Of a DNA stretch of 64,000 bases, positions 35,201-47,222 are shown piece by piece. Position 1 is the stretch's first letter. Every line of letters starts with the position of its first letter. Under the pieces are notes generated by a model, which saw nothing but the letters and a program-made list of their open reading frames with translations, was not told the origin of the DNA and did no database searches. A program made the translations under genes and the position numbers. Origin of the DNA: Myxococcus stipitatus DSM 14675 (lineage in GTDB: Bacteria; Myxococcota; Myxococcia; Myxococcales; Myxococcaceae); contig NC_020126.1 in the NCBI RefSeq assembly GCF_000331735.1, forward strand, positions 6,885,501-6,949,500, written 5' to 3'.

Positions 35201-38200
35201 GGCGGGGTTCTGGTACTTGTCCTCCCAGATGGTGGCGCTGCGGAACAGGACGCGAACCTTCTCGCGCCAGTCCTCGCTCAGCTCCAGCATCCGCTCGTAG
35301 ATGGCGAGCAGGTCCGCCGGCTGGTCCAGCTTGGTGTGCAGCCGCTCCAGCGACTCCAGCGCCTCCCGGTTGACCGGGTCCAGCTCCAACGCCTGGCGAT
35401 AGGCGGCGACCGCGGACTCGTCATCGGCGATGTCGCGCTCGAAGACGCCGGCGACCTCCACCTGGATGCGCGCACGCTCCTCGGCCGTGTCCGCCAGGTC
35501 CCTCGCGCGCAGCAGCGTCAGGGCCACGTCGCGCCAGGCCCGCTGACGTCGGTACAACGCGGTGAGCACGCCGAGCGTCTCCGCGTCCGGCTCCAGCTCC
35601 AAGGCACGCAGGAGCGCGGTGGCCGCCTCCGCCGGGTCCTCCAGCTTCTCGTCCCAGACGCGCGCAATCTCCCGAAGGATGCCCTTGCGCTGCTCGATGG
35701 AGCCCGCGGCCTCGAGCTTCTGCTCGAGCGCGACCACATACTCACGCTCGTGGCCGCGTCGTTGGAAGACCGCCGCGAGGCCATCCAGCGCGGTGGCGTT
35801 GGTGGGGTCGAACTCGAGAATCTTCCGGAACGCACCCTCCGCGGACTTGGGGTCATCCAGCCGCGTGTCGTGCACTCGCGCGAGCGTGGCGTAGAGCCGC
35901 TCCGCCAGAGGGCCACGAGGCAGCTCATCCGCCACCTCTTCGTAGACCGCGGCGAGCTCCTCATGGCTGCCCGTCTCGTCCGCCAGCCGCTCCACTTCCT
36001 CGCGCAGCGTGTCGTCCGACGCGTCAATCTGCAGCGCGCGGCACAACGCGAGGAAGGCCACGTCCTTCTGCCCCAGCCGCTCTTCCTGGACCCGGGCCAG
36101 CTCGCGCAGCGAGGCCAGCTTCTCTTCGTCCGTGACGAAGTGAGGCAGGTAGCGGTCGACCGCCGTCGCGTACGCGCGCCAGTCGTTGTACGTCCGGTAC
36201 AGCACGCACACGCGCTCGTAGGCCGTGCGGTTCGCGGGGTCCAACTCCAGCACCTTCTCGAGCGCCCCCGAGGACTGCTCGGGCTTTCCGCCCTGCCCCG
36301 CCCACAGGTCCGCCACCTCGAAGTACGTGGTGACGGCGTGCTCGCGCTCCTCGGCGGACAGGTGCACCTGCACCTTCAACTCCAGCGCGCGCACCGCGTC
36401 GTTCCACGCGCGCAGCGAGATGAACAGCGCGTGCACCCGGTCCAGCTCCGCCACCTGGTGAGGCTCCACCTCGAGCGCGCGCCGAGCCGCGTCCAGCGCT
36501 TCCTCGCGGCGGCCCATCCCCGCCAGCACTTCCGCCAGGCGCAAGCGCAGGGCCTTCACGCCCTCGCTGTTCTCCTGGAGCGGAATCAGCCGACGGAGGA
36601 CCCCCACCAGCTCCTCGCGCTGCTCCGTCTCGTCGTACAGGTCGCGCAAGGTGTCGAGCACCGCGCGGTTGCGTGCATCGCGGTCCAGCGCCGCCTTGAA
36701 GTACGGCACGGCTGCTTCCGGCTGCTTGAGCAGCCGATACACCACACGCCCCAGACGCTCGTTGAGACGCACCACCTCACGAGGGTCCAGCGTCAGCGCC
36801 AGCCGCCCCTCGAGTAGCTCGCGAAGGTCCTGCGGCCGGTCCGCGCGCTCGTAGAGCGACTCCAGCGCGGAGAAGGCCTGCTCGTTGCGCGAGTTCTTCG
36901 CGAGCAGCTCGCGGTACAGCTCGATGGAGCCGCCCAGGTCCGACAGCCCCTCCGCGGACACCTGCGCCATCTTCGAGACGACGCGGTCGCGCTCCGGCCC
37001 CACCACCTTCTCCGCCTGGAGCTTGAGGATGGCGTAGAGCTTCTCCGACGCGGAGGCGGTCTCGTAGATGCTCTCCAGGAGCCGCGCCGAGGCCAGATGG
37101 CCCGGCTCCAGCTTGAGGATGGCCTCATACGCGCTCGCCGCGCGGTCCGGGCTGTCCAACCGCTCCTGGTAGAGCTGCCCCAGGCGGAAGAGATACCCGA
37201 TGCGCTCGGCCTGCTCGGTCGCGTTCGCGACGAGGGCCTCGAGAATGCCCGCCAGCTCCGGCCACGCCTGCAGCTCGAGGTACAGACGGTCCAGCGCCAC
37301 CAGCGCCCGTCCCTGCACCGCCGCGTGCAGCGTGCGCGCCCGCTCGTAGTAGGTCACCGCGCGGTCGGAGTCGCGCAGCTTCGACTCCAGCAGCTGGCCC
37401 AGCTTCAGGCACACCTGCGCCGCGTCGGCGGCTTCGGCGACTCGCGGGAGCGCTTCCTCGTACGCCGCCACCAGCTCGTCGTAGCTGTCGGAGGCATCCG
37501 TCGAGTTCTCCAACCGCCGGCGAACCTCGCCGTCGTTCGGGTCCTCCTTGAACGCACGGAAGAGCGCCAGGAACGTGAGCTCCGACTCCCCCTGCGCCTC
37601 GCGCAGCGTGGCCAGCTCGCCCAACAGGGCCTTGCGCTCGAACGCGTCCGTGGACACGCCGACACGCATCTCGATGAGCTGCGCCAACCGAGGCACATCC
37701 CCGCTCGCGCGGAACGCACGCAGCAGCGTCTCCACCGCGAGAAGGTTCTGCGGCTCGCGCGCCACCACGCCCTCCATCCGGGCCACCGTGCCGGGATGGT
37801 TGGGCTGCACCGCCAGCACCTCGCCGTACATCGTCAGCGCGCCCGTCCGGTCCAACAGGCGCGTCTCGCGCACCGAGGCCAGACGGAACTTCAGCTCCAG
37901 CCCCGCCTCGGGCGGCATCAGCGCGATGCGACGGGCCAACACATCCGCCAGCTCCGGCCAGCGCTCCTGCTTCTGGCAGAGCGCCTCCATCCGCTCCAAC
38001 GCGGCCACGTCGTCCGGCTTGATCTCCAGCAAGCGCCGGAAGGTCGCCAGCGCGCCGAGCGCGTCCTGAAGCTGCTCCTCCTGCAGCAATCCAATCTGCA
38101 GCAGCACCGCCGCGCGACGAGAGGGTTCCTCGGCCACGGCGAGCTGACGGCGCAGCACCTCCAGGAGCTCCGTGGGCTTGCCCTGCGACGCCACCAGCCG

Positions 38201-41200
38201 CACGGTGCCATCCAGCGCCTCGATGTCCGTGGGACGCAGCTCCAGGACACGCTTCCACGACGCCAGCGCCTCGGCCGGCTCGCCCAGGTCCGTCTGAAGC
38301 CGCGCCAGCGCGCGGTACAGCTCCGCCCGCGAGGCGTCTCCCGCCTTGGGCGCCACCTCGATGACCACGACGCTCAGTTCCTCGGGAGCCTCGGCGCGGT
38401 CGACCAGCGACACGCACAGCTCCAGCGAGCGAAGGTCATCCGGCAGCTCGCGCAACGCACGCGTCGCCGCCAGGAAGCCCATCTCCGCGTTCTCCAGCGG
38501 TCCGGCGTACATCTCCGCGATGCGGCGCAGCAGCGCGGCGCGCTCCTGCGGCACCGCCTCCGCCGACACGCGGGACTCCAGCATCTCCACCTGCTTCAGG
38601 TGGTTGCCCACCGCGACGAAGACAGGCTCCAGCGCACTGGCGGCGGCGCCTCGCAGCGGGCTCTCCGAGCGCGCCATCTCCTCCAGCGCCCCCACCGCGC
38701 CCGCGTGTCCCGCCCGCCGCGCCAGCACCGACTGGTACAGCTCCAGCGCGCCACGCGGGTCGTCCAGGCGAGAGAACTTCAACCGCCCCAACCGCACGCG
38801 CAGGTCCGACGCCTCTTCCTGCGCGCCGCGCTCGTCCGCGAGCTGGACTTCCCGCTCGATGTGCTGCGCGAGCTCCGGCCAGCGCTCCATGTCCGCGAGC
38901 ACGCGGCCCAGCAACTTGAGCGCGTTGGTGTTCTCGGGTCGCAGCGCGAGGACCTCGCGATACGACTGCGCCGCCAGCGCCTTGTCCGCCAGCGTCTCCT
39001 CGGCCAGGTGCGCCAGCTCGAACAGCAGGTTCACCTGCGAGGTCGCGTTCGTATCCGCCGCCACCTGGCGCCGCATCACCAGCGCCAGCTCGCGATGCGC
39101 ACCCGTGCGACGATGGACGCGGGCGATGGACTCCAGCACGCCCCGGTTCTTCGGGTCCCTGCGGCTCACTTCCTCGAGCGCGCGGACCGCCAGGTCGTAG
39201 CGCTTGAGGCGGTTGTCATAGAGCGTCGCCAGCCGTCGCCAGAGGTCTCCCGCGAGCGGCTCCTGCGCGCCGCGCTCGAGCTGGTCTTCGTACGCGCCGG
39301 CCACTTCCTCGAACGAACCCGAGTCGGCCGCCAGCCGCTCCAGCTCGTCGCGAACCGACGTCTCCTGCGGGAACTCGTTGAACGCCCTGAGCCGAGCGAC
39401 AAACGCGAGCGACGTCTGCCCCAGCGCCTCGCGCAAGGTCGCCGCCTCCTGGATGGCCTCCAGTCGCCGCTCCGGAGCCACGCCCGGCAGCAACACGTCC
39501 AGGACCTCCACCAGCTTCCGAGCGTCGTTCAAGCCGCGATAGACAGGCTCCAGGAGTCGCGCCGCCTCCACGCGAGGCCCGTCGTGCGCCATCAACCGCT
39601 CCAGCCCCGCCACCACCTGGCCATCGCCTGGCGCCAGCTCGAGCAGACGGCGGTACACCGGCAACGCCTCCGCCGGCCCGACTTCCTTCTCGAGGAGCTG
39701 CGCGCGCTTCAGCAACCAGCCGCGCCGCGCGCCATCATCCGCCGCGCTGTCGGCGAGCTGGTCCAGCACATCCGCCTGTTCGACGAACCGCCGTCCCTTC
39801 GCGTAGAGCTTCTCCAGCGCGAGCAGCCCTTCCGGAACCCGCCGCAGCGCCAGCGCGGAGCGGTACGTCTCCACGGCCCGAGCATCCTCACCCGCGTTGG
39901 CGTAGGCCTCGCCCGCCTTGAGCAGCAGCCCCACGCGCTCATCCGCGTCCTGGGAGAGCTGGGCCTGACGCGTGTACACCTCGGAGAGGCTCTTGGCGTT
40001 CTGCCCCTTCTCGTACAGACGAGACAGCGCCTCCAGCGCCTGTCGGTCCTGCGGAGCGTCCGCGAGCAGGTTCTTCCAGAGCCGCGCGGCCTCCTCGGGC
40101 TGGTCCAACGTCTCGCGCAGCTCCGCGGCGCGGCGCAGGAGCTCCAGCGCCGCCGGGTCTCCCTCGGTGAGCTCCACCGCCGCGGACTCGTAGATCTCCG
40201 CCAGCACCTCGTGCGAGCCCGTCTCGCGCGCCAGTCGCTCCAGGTCCGGGCGCACGCCCTCCCGGTCCAACCCTTGCGCGAAGGACTTCACCGCCGACAT
40301 GAAGGCCAGCGACGTCTGCCGCATGTCGCGCTCGTAGATGCGGCGCACCTCTCCGGCGAGCAGGGTCTTCTCCACCGTCAGCGCGGACTCCATCCGCGCC
40401 TCGCGCAGCGCCACGCGGCGGGCATGGTCGCCCACCTGCGCCAGCACCGGGTCCAGCACCTCGAGCGCGGCGCCGCTCGTGGGCACCGCGGCCTTCACCC
40501 AGGCCTCCAGCGCGCCTCGCGCTCCCGGGTGCCCCGAGTCCTCGGAGAGGATGCGCTTGTAGAGCCCCAGCGCCGCGTTCGGGTCGTCCAGCACCGTGCG
40601 CTGCAACTCCGCCAGGCGGAACGACACCTCACGCCCCTGCGGGCTCTGCCCCTCCTGATTGCGGCGCAACGCCAGCGCCCACGCCAGGTCCTGATGACGC
40701 TCCAGCTCCGTGTAGAGCCGGTCCAGCGTGGCCGCGGCCTCGCGGTTCGCCGAGTCGCGCTGCGCAATCGAACGCCACGCCTCCGCCGCGCTCTCCGGGT
40801 CCGACAGCCGCGTCTCGTGCAGCAACGCCGCCTCGCGCAGGAACGCGAGCTGCTCTGCGGGCTCCGGCGACGCGGCGGCCAGCTTCTCGAGCACCTCCGC
40901 CAGCGCCGCCCACTCCTCGCCCGCGCGGTGCAACCGCTGCAGGGCCCGGAGGCTGTCCAGGTTCCCCGGCTCCAACGACAGGAGCGCACGCAGGGCCTTC
41001 ACCGCGCTCGCCTTGTCGTCGAGCTTCTTCTCGTGCACCTCGGCCAGCTCGCGCAGGAGCGCCACGCGCGCGGGGCCGACATCACCCTCTTCCGCCAGCT
41101 CCTCGATGATCTCCGCGTAGCTGTCCAGCGCGTCCGCGTCCTCCGCCGCCTGCCGCGCCGTGGAGCGCAGGCCCGCGTCTCCAGGGGCCAACCGCAGTGC

Positions 41201-44200
41201 TCGCGCCAGGGCCGCGAAGGCGAGCTCGGGCTGCCGCAGGTGCGCCAGGTGCACCTGCGCCGCATGCCGGAGCACCTGCACGCGGGCCGCGTCGTCCTTC
41301 GCGACCTCCGCCAACACGTCCAGCGTGGCCACGAGCTTGCGGTGGTCCTTGGTCCGCTCCAGCGCGGGCACCAGCACCCTCGCCGCCGCCTCGCGGGCGG
41401 TTCCAGAGGCCAGCATCGCCTCCAGCGCCGCGAGGGCGTCCGGGTCCGACGGACGCTGCATCAGGATGTCCGAGTAGCTCTGCACCGCTTCGGCGCTGCC
41501 ATCCTGCAACCCCTGCAGCAGCTGAGCCCGGCGCAGCTTCAGCCGCGCCGCCTTGTCCGTCTCGCCCGCGGACTCCGCCAGGCCAATCATCCGAGCCAGC
41601 GTGTCGCCCAGCTCACGGGTGCGGCCCGCCTTCTCGTACAGCTCCGCGAGGCGAGGCAGGTGCCGCCCCTCCTCGGCGCCGTGCGAGAGCGCGGACTGGA
41701 GCGCCTCCGCGGCCTGCGCCGGACGCCCCAGCTCCGTGTTCAGGTCCACGAGCTGGAGCAACAGCTCCAACCGCTCCGCACCGCGCGCACCGTGGATGCG
41801 CTTGCGCAGGAGTTCCTCGGCATCCGCCGCGCGACCCGCCCGGCCATACAGCCGCACCAGCCGCTGCAGCACCGCGCCCGACTCGGGGGCCCGCTCCACC
41901 GCGGCTTCGAGCGCGACGATGGCATCCGCCACCAGTCCGCCTTCCTCCGTCAGCCCCGCCGCCTCGGTGAGCAGCGCCAGCGCCACGGCCGGCTCCTCCA
42001 GCTCCGCCGCCAGCGTGCGCAGCACGCGCCCCAGCTCCGAGTGCGCGGACAAGTCCCGCGCGAGCCGCAGCGCCTCGGCGCGCGACGACTCGTCCTTCGG
42101 GTCCTCACGAACCACGCGCACCCGCGTGTCGAAGGCCGCGCGACTGTCGGCCAGCTGCTTCTCGTGGATGCTCGCCAGCAGTGAGAAGAGCCGCTTGCGC
42201 GCGGCCGGCTCCGTCGTGGCCTCCAGCTGCTGCTGAAGTGCCGCCACCTGACGCTGGTGGTCACCTGCCCGGCCATAGTGCGTGGCCAGCGCCTCCGTCA
42301 CCTCGTTCGACCGCACACCCGCCGCGGCCAGCCGCTCCAGTCCACCGACCACCACACCCGTCGAGACGTTCTCCGCCAGGAGCCCGAGGAACAGGTCCGC
42401 CGCGTCCTGCTGACGCCCGAGCCGCTCCGCGTACAGCTTCGCCTGACGCGCCGTCCACTCGTTGCGCTCGAGCTGCGACTCCGCCAGCGCCGCGAGCCGA
42501 CCCGCCAGCGCCGCCGCCTCGTCGAAGCGAGACAACGCCACGCACAGGCCCTGCAGCCGCTGCACAGCGCCAATCTCCTCGGGCGCGAGCTGCACCCACT
42601 CGCGCACCAGCGGCTCCAGCTCCTCCGGCGCGGCGCCCGCGGCCTCTCGCCGCGTCACCTCCGCCTCCAGCCGGGCCTTCGGGTCGTCCGCGAGCGCCGC
42701 GGCCGCCTGCAACGACTTCACGGCCTCCGCCGCCGCCGTGTCGCCGGGCACGCGCGCCAGCACCTCGCGCCACGCGGCCTCCGCGCGCACGGGGTCCGCC
42801 AACGGTCCCTGGAGCAACAGCGCGAGCTGCCGCCACAGCGTCGCGGAGACCTCCGCCACCGTCGCCGCCTGTGCGGCACGCTGCAGCGCCAAGGCCAGGG
42901 CCGGCCGCGCATCGGCCTTCTCCGCGTGCTCCACCACGGAGCCCAGGAGCAGCGGCCGCGCCGGGTCCAGCTCCAGCGCCCGCGACAGCACCTCGAAGGC
43001 GCCTCGCGCGTCCTCCTTCTCCTCGAACATCAACGCGAGCGCCTCGCAGAACGCCACCCGCTCCGCTCGCGGCCGAGGCGCCAGCAGCGCCAGGTCCAAC
43101 AGCGGCACCACGGCCTCCAGCTCCTCGTCGTCCGCCAGGAGCCGCGCGAGCTGGAATGCCGCGAGCGCATGCGTGGGGTCCAGCTTGAGCGCCGCTTCCA
43201 GGTGCGTGCGCGCCGCCGCTCCGTCCCTGAGCTGCGACAGGCACAGCTCCGCCAGACGCAGCCGCATGGCCGCCTGACTCGCCTTGTCCTTCACCGTGCC
43301 CAGGTAGCGCTCCAGCACCGCCACCGCGTCCGCCGCACGCCCACTCTCCAACATCTGCTCCGCCGTGAGACTCGCCGCGTCCGCGCGCGACGGGTCCGCC
43401 GCCACGGCCCGCTCGAAGGCCCCGAGCGCTCCCGGCGCGTCATTCAAGCGGCCCAGGCGCATCGTGCCCACGCGCAGCCACAGGTCCACCTGCGCGCCGC
43501 GGTCCTTCACCTCGCCCGCCATCGCCTCAATCTGCGCAATCGCCGGCGCGAAGTCCCCGCCCGCGCGCGCCGCCATCTTCTCGATGAGCGACAGGCCCTC
43601 GGGCATCCCCGGCCACAGCAGGAAGCACCGGTCCAGCGCCTCCTTCACCTTGCCAGCGGAGGCCGGGTCGTACCAGGCGAACAGCTTGGCCACGAGCAGC
43701 GACAACCGCGCCGCGCTCTTTCGGTCCCGCTCCTCCAACGACATGCTCCGCAGCATCCGCACGCGGTCGCGCCACGTCTGTTCGAAGCGCTGCAGCGCCC
43801 GGCTCGTCTTCTCCACGCGCGCGTTCTGCGGCTCCAGCCCCCGCGCCACCTCCAACACCCGCTGCGCCAGCTCGTGCTCGGTGGGGTCGTCCACCAGCCG
43901 CTCCGCCAGCGCCGCGTACTCCTCCGCCATGCCCGCGTCGCCCAGCGCCTCGCGCTCACGCTCCAGCGCCTCGAAGGCCGTCTGGAATCGCTCCTCGGAC
44001 AACAACAACTGCCGCACCCGGCGGAAGATGGCGCGGTCCGCCTTCGCTCGCGCGGCGCGCTGCAGACACAACACCGCCCGGTCCCGACGGAAGAGCTTCT
44101 GCTCGTAGAGGTCCGCGGCCTTCAGGTAGTGGCCCGCGCTCTCCTCGCCTTGCGTGGCGCTCCCCAGTCGCTCCAATACCTCGGCGAGCGCGGCGGCATC

Positions 44201-44503
44201 CTGCCGCGTCTCATGTAGACGCTTGAGGCCCCGCAGCGCGGGCAGCGGCTCTCGCGCCACCAGCAGCGCGCGCTTGAGCAGCTCCTCCGCGCGCGGCGCG
44301 TTGCGCTGACGCTCATGCGCGAGCTCCGCGGCACGGCACAACAGACGCACCGCTTCGTCGGCGGCGACGTCGCGCGAGCGGCCCTCGTACAAGCGGATCA
44401 ACTCTTCCACTCGGCCGGCTTTCTCCAGTGCGGCCTCGGCTTCGACGAAGCTCCGGTCATCGGACACGCGCAGCGTGGGTCGAGGGGACGTGGACGGTTG
44501 CAT
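32228..44503 (-). CDS. gltI: Giant TPR protein GltI of the gliding machinery
   Basis: 4091 residues from ATG 44503, with no signal peptide or membrane span, so probably cytoplasmic. Nearly the whole chain up to about residue 3650 is helical TPR-like repeats. The pattern recurs as LxxLYExxGR.., LLxRLAxLYExxLxDPxxA and AYxxLLELDPxNxxAL, the repeats being divergent rather than identical. The last ~400 residues are different and may form a folded C-terminal domain ([21 protein letters not shown]). GltI is known as the large cytoplasmic TPR component of the Agl-Glt motility complex; name and position between the upstream glt genes and gltJ agree. A T-tailed hairpin precedes it, so it may have its own promoter. 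The very long plus-strand open frames opposite it are shadows of its codon bias. Confidence 0.92.
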   Translation of the reverse strand: MQPSTSPRPTLRVSDDRSFVEAEAALEKAGRVEELIRLYEGRSRDVAADEAVRLLCRAAELAHERQRNAPRAEELLKRALLVAREPLPALRGLKRLHETRQDAAALAEVLERLGSATQGEESAGHYLKAADLYEQKLFRRDRAVLCLQRAARAKADRAIFRRVRQLLLSEERFQTAFEALEREREALGDAGMAEEYAALAERLVDDPTEHELAQRVLEVARGLEPQNARVEKTSRALQRFEQTWRDRVRMLRSMSLEERDRKSAARLSLLVAKLFAWYDPASAGKVKEALDRCFLLWPGMPEGLSLIEKMAARAGGDFAPAIAQIEAMAGEVKDRGAQVDLWLRVGTMRLGRLNDAPGALGAFERAVAADPSRADAASLTAEQMLESGRAADAVAVLERYLGTVKDKASQAAMRLRLAELCLSQLRDGAAARTHLEAALKLDPTHALAAFQLARLLADDEELEAVVPLLDLALLAPRPRAERVAFCEALALMFEEKEDARGAFEVLSRALELDPARPLLLGSVVEHAEKADARPALALALQRAAQAATVAEVSATLWRQLALLLQGPLADPVRAEAAWREVLARVPGDTAAAEAVKSLQAAAALADDPKARLEAEVTRREAAGAAPEELEPLVREWVQLAPEEIGAVQRLQGLCVALSRFDEAAALAGRLAALAESQLERNEWTARQAKLYAERLGRQQDAADLFLGLLAENVSTGVVVGGLERLAAAGVRSNEVTEALATHYGRAGDHQRQVAALQQQLEATTEPAARKRLFSLLASIHEKQLADSRAAFDTRVRVVREDPKDESSRAEALRLARDLSAHSELGRVLRTLAAELEEPAVALALLTEAAGLTEEGGLVADAIVALEAAVERAPESGAVLQRLVRLYGRAGRAADAEELLRKRIHGARGAERLELLLQLVDLNTELGRPAQAAEALQSALSHGAEEGRHLPRLAELYEKAGRTRELGDTLARMIGLAESAGETDKAARLKLRRAQLLQGLQDGSAEAVQSYSDILMQRPSDPDALAALEAMLASGTAREAAARVLVPALERTKDHRKLVATLDVLAEVAKDDAARVQVLRHAAQVHLAHLRQPELAFAALARALRLAPGDAGLRSTARQAAEDADALDSYAEIIEELAEEGDVGPARVALLRELAEVHEKKLDDKASAVKALRALLSLEPGNLDSLRALQRLHRAGEEWAALAEVLEKLAAASPEPAEQLAFLREAALLHETRLSDPESAAEAWRSIAQRDSANREAAATLDRLYTELERHQDLAWALALRRNQEGQSPQGREVSFRLAELQRTVLDDPNAALGLYKRILSEDSGHPGARGALEAWVKAAVPTSGAALEVLDPVLAQVGDHARRVALREARMESALTVEKTLLAGEVRRIYERDMRQTSLAFMSAVKSFAQGLDREGVRPDLERLARETGSHEVLAEIYESAAVELTEGDPAALELLRRAAELRETLDQPEEAARLWKNLLADAPQDRQALEALSRLYEKGQNAKSLSEVYTRQAQLSQDADERVGLLLKAGEAYANAGEDARAVETYRSALALRRVPEGLLALEKLYAKGRRFVEQADVLDQLADSAADDGARRGWLLKRAQLLEKEVGPAEALPVYRRLLELAPGDGQVVAGLERLMAHDGPRVEAARLLEPVYRGLNDARKLVEVLDVLLPGVAPERRLEAIQEAATLREALGQTSLAFVARLRAFNEFPQETSVRDELERLAADSGSFEEVAGAYEDQLERGAQEPLAGDLWRRLATLYDNRLKRYDLAVRALEEVSRRDPKNRGVLESIARVHRRTGAHRELALVMRRQVAADTNATSQVNLLFELAHLAEETLADKALAAQSYREVLALRPENTNALKLLGRVLADMERWPELAQHIEREVQLADERGAQEEASDLRVRLGRLKFSRLDDPRGALELYQSVLARRAGHAGAVGALEEMARSESPLRGAAASALEPVFVAVGNHLKQVEMLESRVSAEAVPQERAALLRRIAEMYAGPLENAEMGFLAATRALRELPDDLRSLELCVSLVDRAEAPEELSVVVIEVAPKAGDASRAELYRALARLQTDLGEPAEALASWKRVLELRPTDIEALDGTVRLVASQGKPTELLEVLRRQLAVAEEPSRRAAVLLQIGLLQEEQLQDALGALATFRRLLEIKPDDVAALERMEALCQKQERWPELADVLARRIALMPPEAGLELKFRLASVRETRLLDRTGALTMYGEVLAVQPNHPGTVARMEGVVAREPQNLLAVETLLRAFRASGDVPRLAQLIEMRVGVSTDAFERKALLGELATLREAQGESELTFLALFRAFKEDPNDGEVRRRLENSTDASDSYDELVAAYEEALPRVAEAADAAQVCLKLGQLLESKLRDSDRAVTYYERARTLHAAVQGRALVALDRLYLELQAWPELAGILEALVANATEQAERIGYLFRLGQLYQERLDSPDRAASAYEAILKLEPGHLASARLLESIYETASASEKLYAILKLQAEKVVGPERDRVVSKMAQVSAEGLSDLGGSIELYRELLAKNSRNEQAFSALESLYERADRPQDLRELLEGRLALTLDPREVVRLNERLGRVVYRLLKQPEAAVPYFKAALDRDARNRAVLDTLRDLYDETEQREELVGVLRRLIPLQENSEGVKALRLRLAEVLAGMGRREEALDAARRALEVEPHQVAELDRVHALFISLRAWNDAVRALELKVQVHLSAEEREHAVTTYFEVADLWAGQGGKPEQSSGALEKVLELDPANRTAYERVCVLYRTYNDWRAYATAVDRYLPHFVTDEEKLASLRELARVQEERLGQKDVAFLALCRALQIDASDDTLREEVERLADETGSHEELAAVYEEVADELPRGPLAERLYATLARVHDTRLDDPKSAEGAFRKILEFDPTNATALDGLAAVFQRRGHEREYVVALEQKLEAAGSIEQRKGILREIARVWDEKLEDPAEAATALLRALELEPDAETLGVLTALYRRQRAWRDVALTLLRARDLADTAEERARIQVEVAGVFERDIADDESAVAAYRQALELDPVNREALESLERLHTKLDQPADLLAIYERMLELSEDWREKVRVLFRSATIWEDKYQNPANADVCVEGVLSIDPQNVQAIKALIRLRRAQSRWEDLLIAYERQLALAVSPQEQAELYVDIGNVQYQQLKAVDRAVNSYHAALAVDAESRPALHALGKLYERSGNWPFALEMLQKEAELAGQSKDAVELYFRLGKINEDMLMDTGSARNAYQQAIAIDVGHLPSIRALKGIQEQEKDWSGYEQTLRQEAEQTEDPAAKGRALLDVARYHAETREDRETATGYWEEALKHIPDSLEAARALADVYIAHEEWADAERMLDIVTRKLAEKAMVEKDAAVAADLCRQLYRLGYVAEKLGKRDKALSCYETAYERDATYLPALEGYGNLLVQTRRYEGALKVFQTILIHHREELTDLEVVEVYWQLGDIHAALNQTDRAQNHFEKALAIDPGHEPTLRALVILMDKAGQYEKSADLRQQLVGVLEGEAKAKVYLDLGRISRDQLHDPYMAIDAFTGALKVLPDALEVMDQLYVLLRETRQGQKAADVLARMLALPTLSSEPHKAKRVWFALGELRRDDLKDVDGAAQAFNAALDLDPRFVEAFSSLEAMLGGARQWKSLEENYTKMLGRLPKTPETHVARMALWRALGDLYHQVLKHPEGAVAAYGVAAKGLPDDAGVQEAFAELAGNMPGKEEEAIAALRRALPHTESPRKVCGQLVRLAAMRKDYDLAWLAAQATSGLLGEEGEDEKEILVKLGPHAKKKEVAQRPVDDQLWLSHLFHPKARGPLAELLGLLFAKAGHLYAAPFTQYQLVPRKHRIDVASAQEYHVHHYRYVARLLGMEAVELYSPFLVATRERMAKRSNEPAPEPQVNVELLQTHPASVRVGGKYFAEQGQKEVYYLLGRALALARPELAFTQFVPAERLEAILQAALNLVVGNVRIAESLHGVEPERRALEKVLTDMDRAALSKAARAWLPTATPQSVRQFLEGAELTAARAGLFVAGEMEPVRRLVQGETGASFRVPPRTKLKELLVFATSEEHHRLRVAVGTHVEVQVRR

Positions 44504-44600
44504 GGGGAGGGCGGGCCTCGGGGGGTGAAAATGGAACGCAGCGGGGGCGCCAGCCGCCGGACTTTACCGGCCGCGAGCGCCCCCGAGCAATCATGCAAAA

Positions 44601-44616
44601 CCCGCCAAAGGGCGGG
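44601..44616 (-). terminator. Intrinsic terminator upstream of gltI
   Basis: On the minus strand CCCGCC-CTTT-GGCGGG is followed directly by TTTT. It lies 17 bases after the stop of the RGG/TPR gene and about 100 bases before gltI, so it could end or attenuate transcription from the upstream glt genes. Confidence 0.65.
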
Positions 44617-44633
44617 AATCATTGGTCTTCTTG

Positions 44634-46469
44634 CTACTCGGCCGTCGAAGCATCCGGGGAAGCGTCGCCTTCCTCACCCGCCGGCTCGGCGGGAGCCGGT
44701 GCCACGGCAGCCGCCTCCGGCAGTGCCTTCGCACGCTCCAGACCCGCGCTGTCGTTGAGCTGGGTGTAGAGGGCCATCGCCTTCTCCCGCTGCTGCAGCT
44801 CCTCGGCGAGCTGGGCGGCGCGAGCCACGTTGCCAAGCTTCTCGTGCAGCGGCAGGGCCTTGTCCTTGCGCCCCGCGGCCTCCCACGCATCGGCGGACGC
44901 GGCGACGTCGCCCAGGAGCTCCAGCCACCGGGCACGGCCCGCCGGCTTCTGCTCCTGCTCGGCCCGAGCCAGCTCGCGCTGAGCCAGCTCCTTCGCCTCC
45001 TCATCCAGCTTCAGGCGCTGCATGAAGTGGAACGCCTTGGGAGGAGGCAGGGTGCCCAGCACCTCCACCGCCTCGCGGCGCTGTCCCGCCGCCACGAGCA
45101 GCGTGGCCGCGCCCAGACGGTCCCCGCGCTCCACCAAGCTCTTCACCTCGAGCCCACGGATGCGGTTGGCGCTGGCCATGTCCCGCGAGCGCTCGTACGC
45201 CTTGCGTGCCAGGGTCAGCTTCCCCGCACGCTCGTACGCGAGCGCCGCCTGGTCGAACTGGCGGGCGCGCTCATACAGGCGCGCCACGTTCTCGAAGTCG
45301 CCCTTGCCAACGTAGTGCTCCATGAGGAGCTCGTAGGCGCCGGCCTTCTCCAGCGTGGGGGCCAGCTGATCCGGAGGCAGCGTGCTCACCAGGCGGCGCG
45401 CGGCGTCATTGTCGCCACCCGCCAGCCCCGTGCGCAGGGCGCTCTTGAGGTCCCCACCCGCCTCGAACAACCGGGTGGCCTCCGCGAAGCCGCCGTTGCG
45501 CTCGTGGAGACGCGCCGCGTCACGCGTGCGCCCCATGCCCTCGAGCTGCTTGGCCTGCTCCTTCCAATCGCCCGTCAGCTCCGGCGCGGGGCGACGCTCG
45601 CCCTTCTCCGGACGCTCACCGCGCTCGGGACGCTCCCGGCGCTCGGGACGCTCGCCGCGCTCCCGACGCTCGCCCCTCTCGGGACGCTCACCGCGCTCCC
45701 GACGCTCGCCCCTCTCGGGACGCTCGCCGCGCTCACGGCGCTCCGGACGAGCCTCCGCCCGGGCCTGGGGAGCCGCGGGCTCCTCCACGTCGGGACCGGG
45801 CTGCCGACCGCTGGCGGAGAAGGCCGCCTCGGAGCGGTCCTTGTCGCCCGCGGCGCGCCAGACCTGGCCCACCAGGAACATGACGTCCGTCCACGCGTCG
45901 AACTTCTCCTTCGCGGAGTCCACCGCGGGAGCGGCGGCCTCGGCGGGAGCAGCACCTTCCGCCGCGGGAGCAGCGGCTTCCGCGCCCTCGGAGGGAGCCG
46001 CTTCGGCGGGAGCCTCGGGGGCCTCCACCGGAGCCGTGCTCGCCTCGGCGGCCGGAGCCTCCGGCGCCGCGGGCTTGGGCTGACGCTGCACGCGCAGCAT
46101 CGTGGTGATGAGGCGACCTCGCGTGTTGAGGTCCAGGTCCTCCAGCGACTTCAGGCGCATGGGCCGCAGCGAGCGGACGATCGCCTGCAGCGGGCCCTTC
46201 TCGGCCCCGAAGTCCGTCTTGGACAGCGCCTTCTCCAGGACACTCAGCTCGGAGATGACACGCTGCCCCGGGCCCACGGGCCCTTCATCCCGGCCACGGC
46301 CGCGGCCCTCACCGCGCCCACGGCCTTCGCCCCGTCCAGGACCTCCCGGGCCACCTCGGCCTCCAAAACCACCGCCAGGGCCATCACGGCGCGGGCCCTG
46401 ACCCGGCGCACCCGCGTCACGACCACGCCCACCCTGCCGTGGCCCACCGCTTCCATTCTCCTGAGGCAC
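44634..46469 (-). CDS. RGG-rich and TPR-like protein of the glt cluster
   Basis: 611 residues from GTG 46469 (GGGAGAAAGAC upstream). It starts with about 60 residues of Gly/Arg-rich sequence (GGRGRDAGAPG, GRGEGRGRG) like RGG boxes. A short helical segment follows, then an Ala/Pro/Glu linker, an unusual tract built from GERPERGERRER units (about 240-300), and a C-terminal run of TPR-like helices (YERAGKLTLARKAYERS). It has no signal peptide, so it should be cytoplasmic. The cluster position between gltH and gltI matches an extra TPR gene seen in Myxococcus glt clusters, but I do not know an established function. The low-complexity basic/acidic tracts suggest RNA binding or condensate formation. 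Confidence 0.8.
   Translation of the reverse strand: MPQENGSGGPRQGGRGRDAGAPGQGPRRDGPGGGFGGRGGPGGPGRGEGRGRGEGRGRGRDEGPVGPGQRVISELSVLEKALSKTDFGAEKGPLQAIVRSLRPMRLKSLEDLDLNTRGRLITTMLRVQRQPKPAAPEAPAAEASTAPVEAPEAPAEAAPSEGAEAAAPAAEGAAPAEAAAPAVDSAKEKFDAWTDVMFLVGQVWRAAGDKDRSEAAFSASGRQPGPDVEEPAAPQARAEARPERRERGERPERGERRERGERPERGERRERGERPERRERPERGERPEKGERRPAPELTGDWKEQAKQLEGMGRTRDAARLHERNGGFAEATRLFEAGGDLKSALRTGLAGGDNDAARRLVSTLPPDQLAPTLEKAGAYELLMEHYVGKGDFENVARLYERARQFDQAALAYERAGKLTLARKAYERSRDMASANRIRGLEVKSLVERGDRLGAATLLVAAGQRREAVEVLGTLPPPKAFHFMQRLKLDEEAKELAQRELARAEQEQKPAGRARWLELLGDVAASADAWEAAGRKDKALPLHEKLGNVARAAQLAEELQQREKAMALYTQLNDSAGLERAKALPEAAAVAPAPAEPAGEEGDASPDASTAE
45602..45740. repeat. 36-bp in-frame tandem repeat inside the RGG/TPR gene
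   Basis: Near-identical 36-base units at 45645-45680 and 45681-45716, continuing in part to about 45740, with a more diverged copy before 45645. Each unit encodes 12 residues of the alternating Arg/Glu type (GERPERGERRER). The copy number is likely variable between strains, by slippage. Confidence 0.75.
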
Positions 46470-46487
46470 GTCTTTCTCCCGCTAGAA

Positions 46488-47120
46488 CTAGAACGCGTAG
46501 CGAATGTTCGGCGCCACCGCGAACCCGAACGAGCCACCGGACACGAGGTAGTTCCCCGTGACCTCGACCCCCACGGAAAAGTGGCGCAACCGTGTGTAGT
46601 ACTCCACTCCGGGCCCGGCAAACACAAGAATGTCGGAATCCGGAAGGAGGCTCTTCGGGGAGAACATCGCATAACCCGCGCCGGCGCGGAGATAGAACCA
46701 GGTGCGCTTCACTTCCTGGCTGTCAGCCAGGCCCAGCAGGCGCGCGCGCAGGACGGCGCCCGGGACAAGGGTGAAGAAGTCACCAGAAACCTTGCCCCCG
46801 GACTCGCCGATGTACTCGGCGCTGGTCCGGATGCTGGAACCCATGACGAAGAGCCCCAGCGACACCCGCTCGTTCAGGTCGAACCCCATCTCCACCTGGG
46901 CCATGGGGCCAGAGGAGAAAGGCCGGGGGGTCCCCTCGGCCGCGGGCGGGTTCGTCATGAAGAGCGGGCCGCCGTACAGCGCGAAGTAGAAGCCCCGCTC
47001 GATTTCATCGAACGTGACGGCCGGCCGGTCGCCGGTCGCCGTGGGGGGTGGTTGCTGAGCGCTCGCGGCCACGGGGAGGACGAACACGGCACACAGGGCA
47101 ATGGGAGCGAGGGCTTTCAT
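46488..47120 (-). CDS. gltH: Outer-membrane beta-barrel protein GltH of the gliding machinery
   Basis: 210 residues with a signal peptide (ALCAVFVLPVAASAQ) and a C-terminal aromatic end (IRYAF) typical of outer-membrane barrels. Alternating beta strands (FYFALYGGPLF, SVGVEVTGNYLV, FGFAVAPNIRYAF) fit a small barrel of about eight strands. Position between gltG and the RGG/TPR gene, and its size, match GltH; the name CglE may refer to the same protein, which I recall but cannot confirm. It would be part of the outer-membrane complex that couples the motor to the substrate. The next gene starts 18 bases after its stop. Confidence 0.85.
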   Translation of the reverse strand: MKALAPIALCAVFVLPVAASAQQPPPTATGDRPAVTFDEIERGFYFALYGGPLFMTNPPAAEGTPRPFSSGPMAQVEMGFDLNERVSLGLFVMGSSIRTSAEYIGESGGKVSGDFFTLVPGAVLRARLLGLADSQEVKRTWFYLRAGAGYAMFSPKSLLPDSDILVFAGPGVEYYTRLRHFSVGVEVTGNYLVSGGSFGFAVAPNIRYAF

Positions 47121-47174
47121 GCGGTCCTGAGGTTGACGTAGCTCCAGCGGGGGACGGGAGCCGGGGTGACTGCG

Positions 47175-47199
47175 CGGGCGGCCCGGAGAGGGCCGCCCG
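47175..47199. other. Strong perfect hairpin between gltG and gltH
   Basis: CGGGCGGCCC (47175-47184), loop GGAGA, then GGGCCGCCCG (47190-47199): a 10-bp perfect GC stem. It has no T-tail on the minus strand, so it is more likely an mRNA processing or stabilising stem, or an attenuator, than a classical terminator. Confidence 0.6.
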
Positions 47200-47222
47200 T
47201 GTAACGGGGAAGAGCGCCGGTG

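Noticed and set aside
33713-42184. Two very long plus-strand open frames of over 1000 and 1600 codons opposite gltI
   Set aside because: They lie antisense to a gene with strong TPR-repeat coding signal, and their composition is Arg/Leu/His/Gln-rich without domains; GC-skewed codon bias leaves the antisense frame open.
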